Shown piece after piece: positions 61,701 to 64,000 of a DNA stretch of 64,000 nucleotides (position 1 is its first letter; each line of letters starts with the position of its first letter). The stretch lies in NCBI RefSeq assembly GCF_964340395.1, contig NC_135561.1, positions 20,612,740-20,676,739 of the forward strand. The letters are read 5' to 3'. The notes under the pieces are model-generated. The model was not told where the DNA came from. It saw only the letters and a list, made by a program, of their open reading frames with translations, and ran no database searches. Origin of the DNA: Glandiceps talaboti (lineage: Eukaryota > Hemichordata > Enteropneusta > Spengelidae). A program made the translations under genes and the position numbers.

Positions 61701-62671
61701 AAATGATATCCATTGATAAATGTTACTATATCCTTCAAAAACTTCAAGTTTCATTTGGCCTCAGACTGTAGTAGGACAGTAGTTATCGAAGGTTTAACCA
61801 TCATTTGACACTCTACATTCCTATAAAAACAAACCACAGTCGCGGCCCGCTTTTTCAGCTATTCGATTTTAAGCGCCACCAACGACGAATGTTTTTGTCA
61901 TGAATAATTATGCTTCAGGATTTGAATTCCTATCCTCACATTTCTCATTTTCTTGCCAATGTCGGTGTCTTGGCTCAGTTGTCTCAGAGAAGTCTCGTCC
62001 ATCTTAAACTGCAATTGTTAATTGTGTGGCAATCATATAGTGAAGATAATTTTGCAGTTCACGCTTTTTTTCTAAGAATGTATTTGATGGACATGCATTA
62101 TATTTGATAACCTGCACAAGTTCATCTTTTTCACAGATTTCTCTTATAAATAAGTATACTTTTGGTGTCATATTTCTTTCATGTAGCTTTATTTAGTTGC
62201 ATGGAGCAGAGTATTTTAGGACTAATTCTGACGTCTTCGTTTCTCTGTAGCGAGGTTATTGTGCATATATTACTTACCAGGAATAATTGATATATCCTGT
62301 GTTCTCTAAATGCCCAATGAAGTGCTTACAAATTGCAGAGCTTTCATTATTTATGCTTGATGTATACTTTTGGGTTCCCCTGTAGTAAAATGATAAAGTT
62401 TAAGTTTGAGACAGCCTAACTGACCCTAACCTAAAAGCAGGAATATTCTACAAATACACAGTGCATATACAAAGTGATCACTTATCATTTTTATTTCCGA
62501 GATGTTTTCTTCACTTTTTTCTCTGCAACAGATATAACACAGTGTCGGAGTTGCTGTAACTGGGATCTTTGTAATACGGGTACTACTGGTGGAAATGATA
62601 GGTTGTCATTCAATGACGTCATACTTCTGTCATCGCTTATGACTGCAGTCTTCACTTTATCATTACACTAA
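58277..62671 (+). CDS. Ly6/uPAR (three-finger) GPI-anchored protein, complete
   Basis: Four exons (58277-58328, 60687-60817, 61415-61514, 62532-62671) join in frame (phases 1, 0, 1) into 140 residues. The signal peptide is MGTIHTPTITLGLTVVVGLC, split by intron 1. The mature protein starts near IHCLTCFRCFD and carries the cysteine series of a three-finger fold, closing with the family hallmark CCNWDLCN. The end is hydrophobic (VILLSSLMTAVFTLSLH) after a Gly/Asn-rich site, typical of GPI attachment. It is therefore an extracellular, lipid-anchored protein. Family members bind receptors or proteases or modulate channels and complement; the partner here is unknown. Exon boundaries follow GT-AG throughout, and the intron positions (after the signal peptide and between fingers) are usual for the family. 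One sequon, NNT, is present in finger 2. Confidence 0.85.
58652..58706. repeat. AATA tetranucleotide array
   Basis: About 14 AATA units inside Ly6 intron 1. Confidence 0.85.
59045..59775 (-). mobile_element. R1-type tandem repeat, unit about 145 bp
   Basis: CCTA(A/G)TTA(C/T)C recurs at 59251, 59397, 59542 and 59687, spacing 145-146, with AAATTGAAG and CATCAACAAACTTTATAGG in each unit. It is the same sequence as in 180-600, inverted. About five units lie within Ly6 intron 1. Confidence 0.7.
59782..59865. repeat. 51-bp tandem duplication
   Basis: AGAAAGCAGACTGACTTCAT plus ATGAATGGTTTA occurs at 59782 and 59833. Confidence 0.7.
59810..59815 (-). promoter_or_regulatory. possible minus-strand polyA signal
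   Basis: AATAAA on the reverse strand, 115 bases beyond the stop of the candidate exon 59930-60280. Confidence 0.3.
59930..60280 (-). CDS. candidate minus-strand terminal exon nested in Ly6 intron 1
   Basis: On the reverse strand an acceptor CATATTTTTTAG is followed by 116 open codons and a stop. The product starts KNSSLLSKFQVLN and is rich in alternating helix-like segments (EQWIDLFIYRVELSF, NDFSLSMISDVFTF, RIYETLQKWRPLINQ). It looks more like protein than the average spurious frame here and has a downstream AATAAA. No domain is recognised and no upstream exon was found. It may be a transposon or retrogene remnant. Confidence 0.35.
   Translation of the reverse strand, partial: KNSSLLSKFQVLNLFLAFTILVQKTTSSFVEQWIDLFIYRVELSFTSDLTRNKQIKDILKCPNDFSLSMISDVFTFCFLIEINKSLIRKYSRQKPDSRIYETLQKWRPLINQLIPE
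60687..60817 (+). CDS. Ly6 gene exon 2
   Basis: Acceptor GTTTGTCTCCAG, donor TCG|GTAAGT. It encodes LCIGQIHCLTCFRCFDNV to EGLCS, finger 1. Confidence 0.85.
61415..61514 (+). CDS. Ly6 gene exon 3
   Basis: Acceptor CATTCTAAG, donor G|GTAAGC. It encodes VTYETMNNTIVIFSRGC and ADSCQDGCMMDYNN, fingers 2 and 3. Confidence 0.85.
62532..62671 (+). CDS. Ly6 gene exon 4
   Basis: Acceptor CTCTGCAACAG; stop TAA 62669-62671. It encodes DITQCRSCCNWDLCN and the GPI-signal tail. Confidence 0.85.
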
Positions 62672-63050
62672 TAGAAATGTGTCATCACATAAAGTGGATA
62701 GACCAGATCAGTCAGTACGTACACCTTCACAGGATATCAAGCGCGCGGCACAATCAACGTGATATTATGCAACATTGGAGGTACCGACCGAACAAACAGT
62801 CCCTAAATTACAGGCGTTTTGAGCAAATATACTCTCATTTATTTATTCATTAATTAACATAACTGCCATTTTTGTCGTAGTAAGATTTTTAAATGTAACT
62901 TTAAACTAAAGCTTCGAATGTTAGTAATAGGAAATTACACTTTTTTGAAAATTGTAATATTTCTATAGCTAGTGTGTTGTTGTTGTTGTTGTTGTTAAAA
63001 CATGACAGTGTTTAATTGCAACTTTGGTTTATTTATTATCGTGATATGAC
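62672..63050. other. 3' flank of the Ly6 gene
   Basis: Contains a short GTT run (62977-62995). No perfect nearby AATAAA. Confidence 0.4.
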
Positions 63051-63051
63051 A

Positions 63052-63118
63052 ATTAGATGTTATTTCCAAAAATTCCATATTTTTTTGTTCAACTTGGCTA
63101 ATAATGCGTGGTATAAGG
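63052..63118 (+). mobile_element. repeat family R5, 3' end only
   Basis: CCATATTTTTTTGTTCAACTTGGCTAAT and GCGTGGTATAAGG match the right end of the other R5 copies. Confidence 0.45.
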
Positions 63119-63522
63119 TTAAATATTTTCGCATAAAGTTACGTACAACTTAATAGATATTGTGTTAGGAACGTGAGATGACTTGTGAACTTAAATTTAA
63201 AAAAATTAAATTAAAAAAATGAATGGATCCCAACAAAGCACATTTATTTGTTGATCTGTTATAATGGAAAGGTAACAGCTTAAATGAAATTAGCCAGAAT
63301 GTTCATGCACTTTTCATAGTTTTAGGAAGTCAGTTTGAACTTTTAATGTGTTCTTTGTCCCCAGTTTGTCTGTTATTCCTATTATTTTATTTCTCCAGTC
63401 CTGTACTTTCTCCAAGTTTTTCGTTAATGAAGCGTACTTTTCTGTAACTGTTGTTTAGAGTGAATGTTGGATTACAGTAAATTGGTGTTTTGATTCTGTT
63501 CTGGTTAGATAAATAAGCAAAT

Positions 63523-63553
63523 GAACAAACAAACAAACAAACAAACAGACAGC

Positions 63554-63614
<61 letters not shown>
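63523..63614. repeat. AAAC and ACAG arrays
   Basis: AAAC units followed by about 15 ACAG units. Confidence 0.85.
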
Positions 63615-63618
<4 letters not shown>

Positions 63619-63710
63619 AACGATTCTTGTACAGCGTTTGCTGATAACCTAATAAAAATCTAGCTACTGTTGATGTGTTCGACCACAAAACACGTACATA
63701 TTTACATGTA

Positions 63711-63740
63711 TACACGCACGCACGCGCGCACGCACGTACA

Positions 63741-63771
<31 letters not shown>

Positions 63772-63803
63772 CATACACGCACGCACGCGCGCACGCACGT
63801 ACA

Positions 63804-63834
<31 letters not shown>

Positions 63835-63884
63835 CATACATACATACATACATACATACATCAAACATACATACATACACACAT

Positions 63885-63932
<48 letters not shown>
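63711..63932. repeat. GCAC/GCGC, ACAT and CA cluster with a duplicated higher-order unit
   Basis: ACACGCACGCACGCGCGCAC followed by GCACGTACATT and an ACAT run occurs twice (about 63711 and 63775), then a long ACAT run and CA. The alternating purine-pyrimidine tract could adopt Z-DNA. Confidence 0.8.
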
Positions 63933-63934
<2 letters not shown>

Positions 63935-64000
63935 TAAACGTAGACTATAATAAAACTCTAGCTCGTTCGTTATGACGACATCTAGTTGAGTTTGTTGACC

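Overview
The window is eukaryotic, from an invertebrate animal. Coding sequence is split into short exons by GT-AG introns. About 60-65 percent of the DNA looks A+T-rich and non-coding, and the gaps are filled with microsatellites and small non-autonomous transposons. The protein set (a B-box-like finger joined to a cytoplasmic GT4 glycosyltransferase, an EGF receptor with a phytocyanin-like domain, a GPI-anchored Ly6/uPAR protein, a Penelope-like element with a GIY-YIG nuclease, tRNA-derived SINEs) suits a marine invertebrate such as a hemichordate, cephalochordate or lophotrochozoan. I cannot fix the species by reading.

Three + strand protein-coding loci can be supported. (1) About 1.5-4.9 kb: a B-box-like Cys finger exon, a second short exon, possibly a 23-nt micro-exon, and a large terminal exon with a complete GT-B fold GT4 domain with an intact EX7E motif, followed by a polyA signal. 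(2) 47.0-54.0 kb: six phase-consistent exons of a type I membrane receptor: signal peptide, phytocyanin/cupredoxin-like domain, two EGF repeats, a novel membrane-proximal region, one transmembrane helix and a 140-residue cytoplasmic tail. Its start codon lies in an upstream exon that is not certain. (3) 58.3-62.7 kb: a complete four-exon Ly6/uPAR three-finger protein of 140 residues with signal peptide and GPI-type tail. A possible minus-strand terminal exon (59.9-60.3 kb) lies inside its first intron.

The rest is repeat-derived. 5.9-8.4 kb holds the 3' part of a Penelope-like retroelement broken by two later insertions: a 234-bp perfect-looking foldback with a 9-bp target duplication, and a 1.28-kb element whose second copy lies at 54.9-56.3 kb. 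20.1-21.0 kb holds a decayed LINE C-terminus next to a Cys-rich, acidic-tailed reading frame. Other families recognised by comparing parts of the window: a 145-bp tandem-repeat element (51-760, 33.0-33.3 kb, 59.0-59.8 kb), a TIR element of about 365 bp (785 and 44,665), a 1.2-kb TIR element (8.73-9.94 kb), a hairpin-headed family always in + orientation (22.6, 26.8, 31.7, 52.0, 63.1 kb) and three tRNA-derived SINE copies (16.3, 16.7, 57.8 kb). Long arrays of TATG, TCTG, GA, TA, GATA, CACT and pentanucleotide repeats occupy much of the remainder and generate nearly all long but meaningless reading frames.

The three genes show no sign of acting in one pathway. The most unusual are the phytocyanin-like EGF receptor and the finger-glycosyltransferase fusion.
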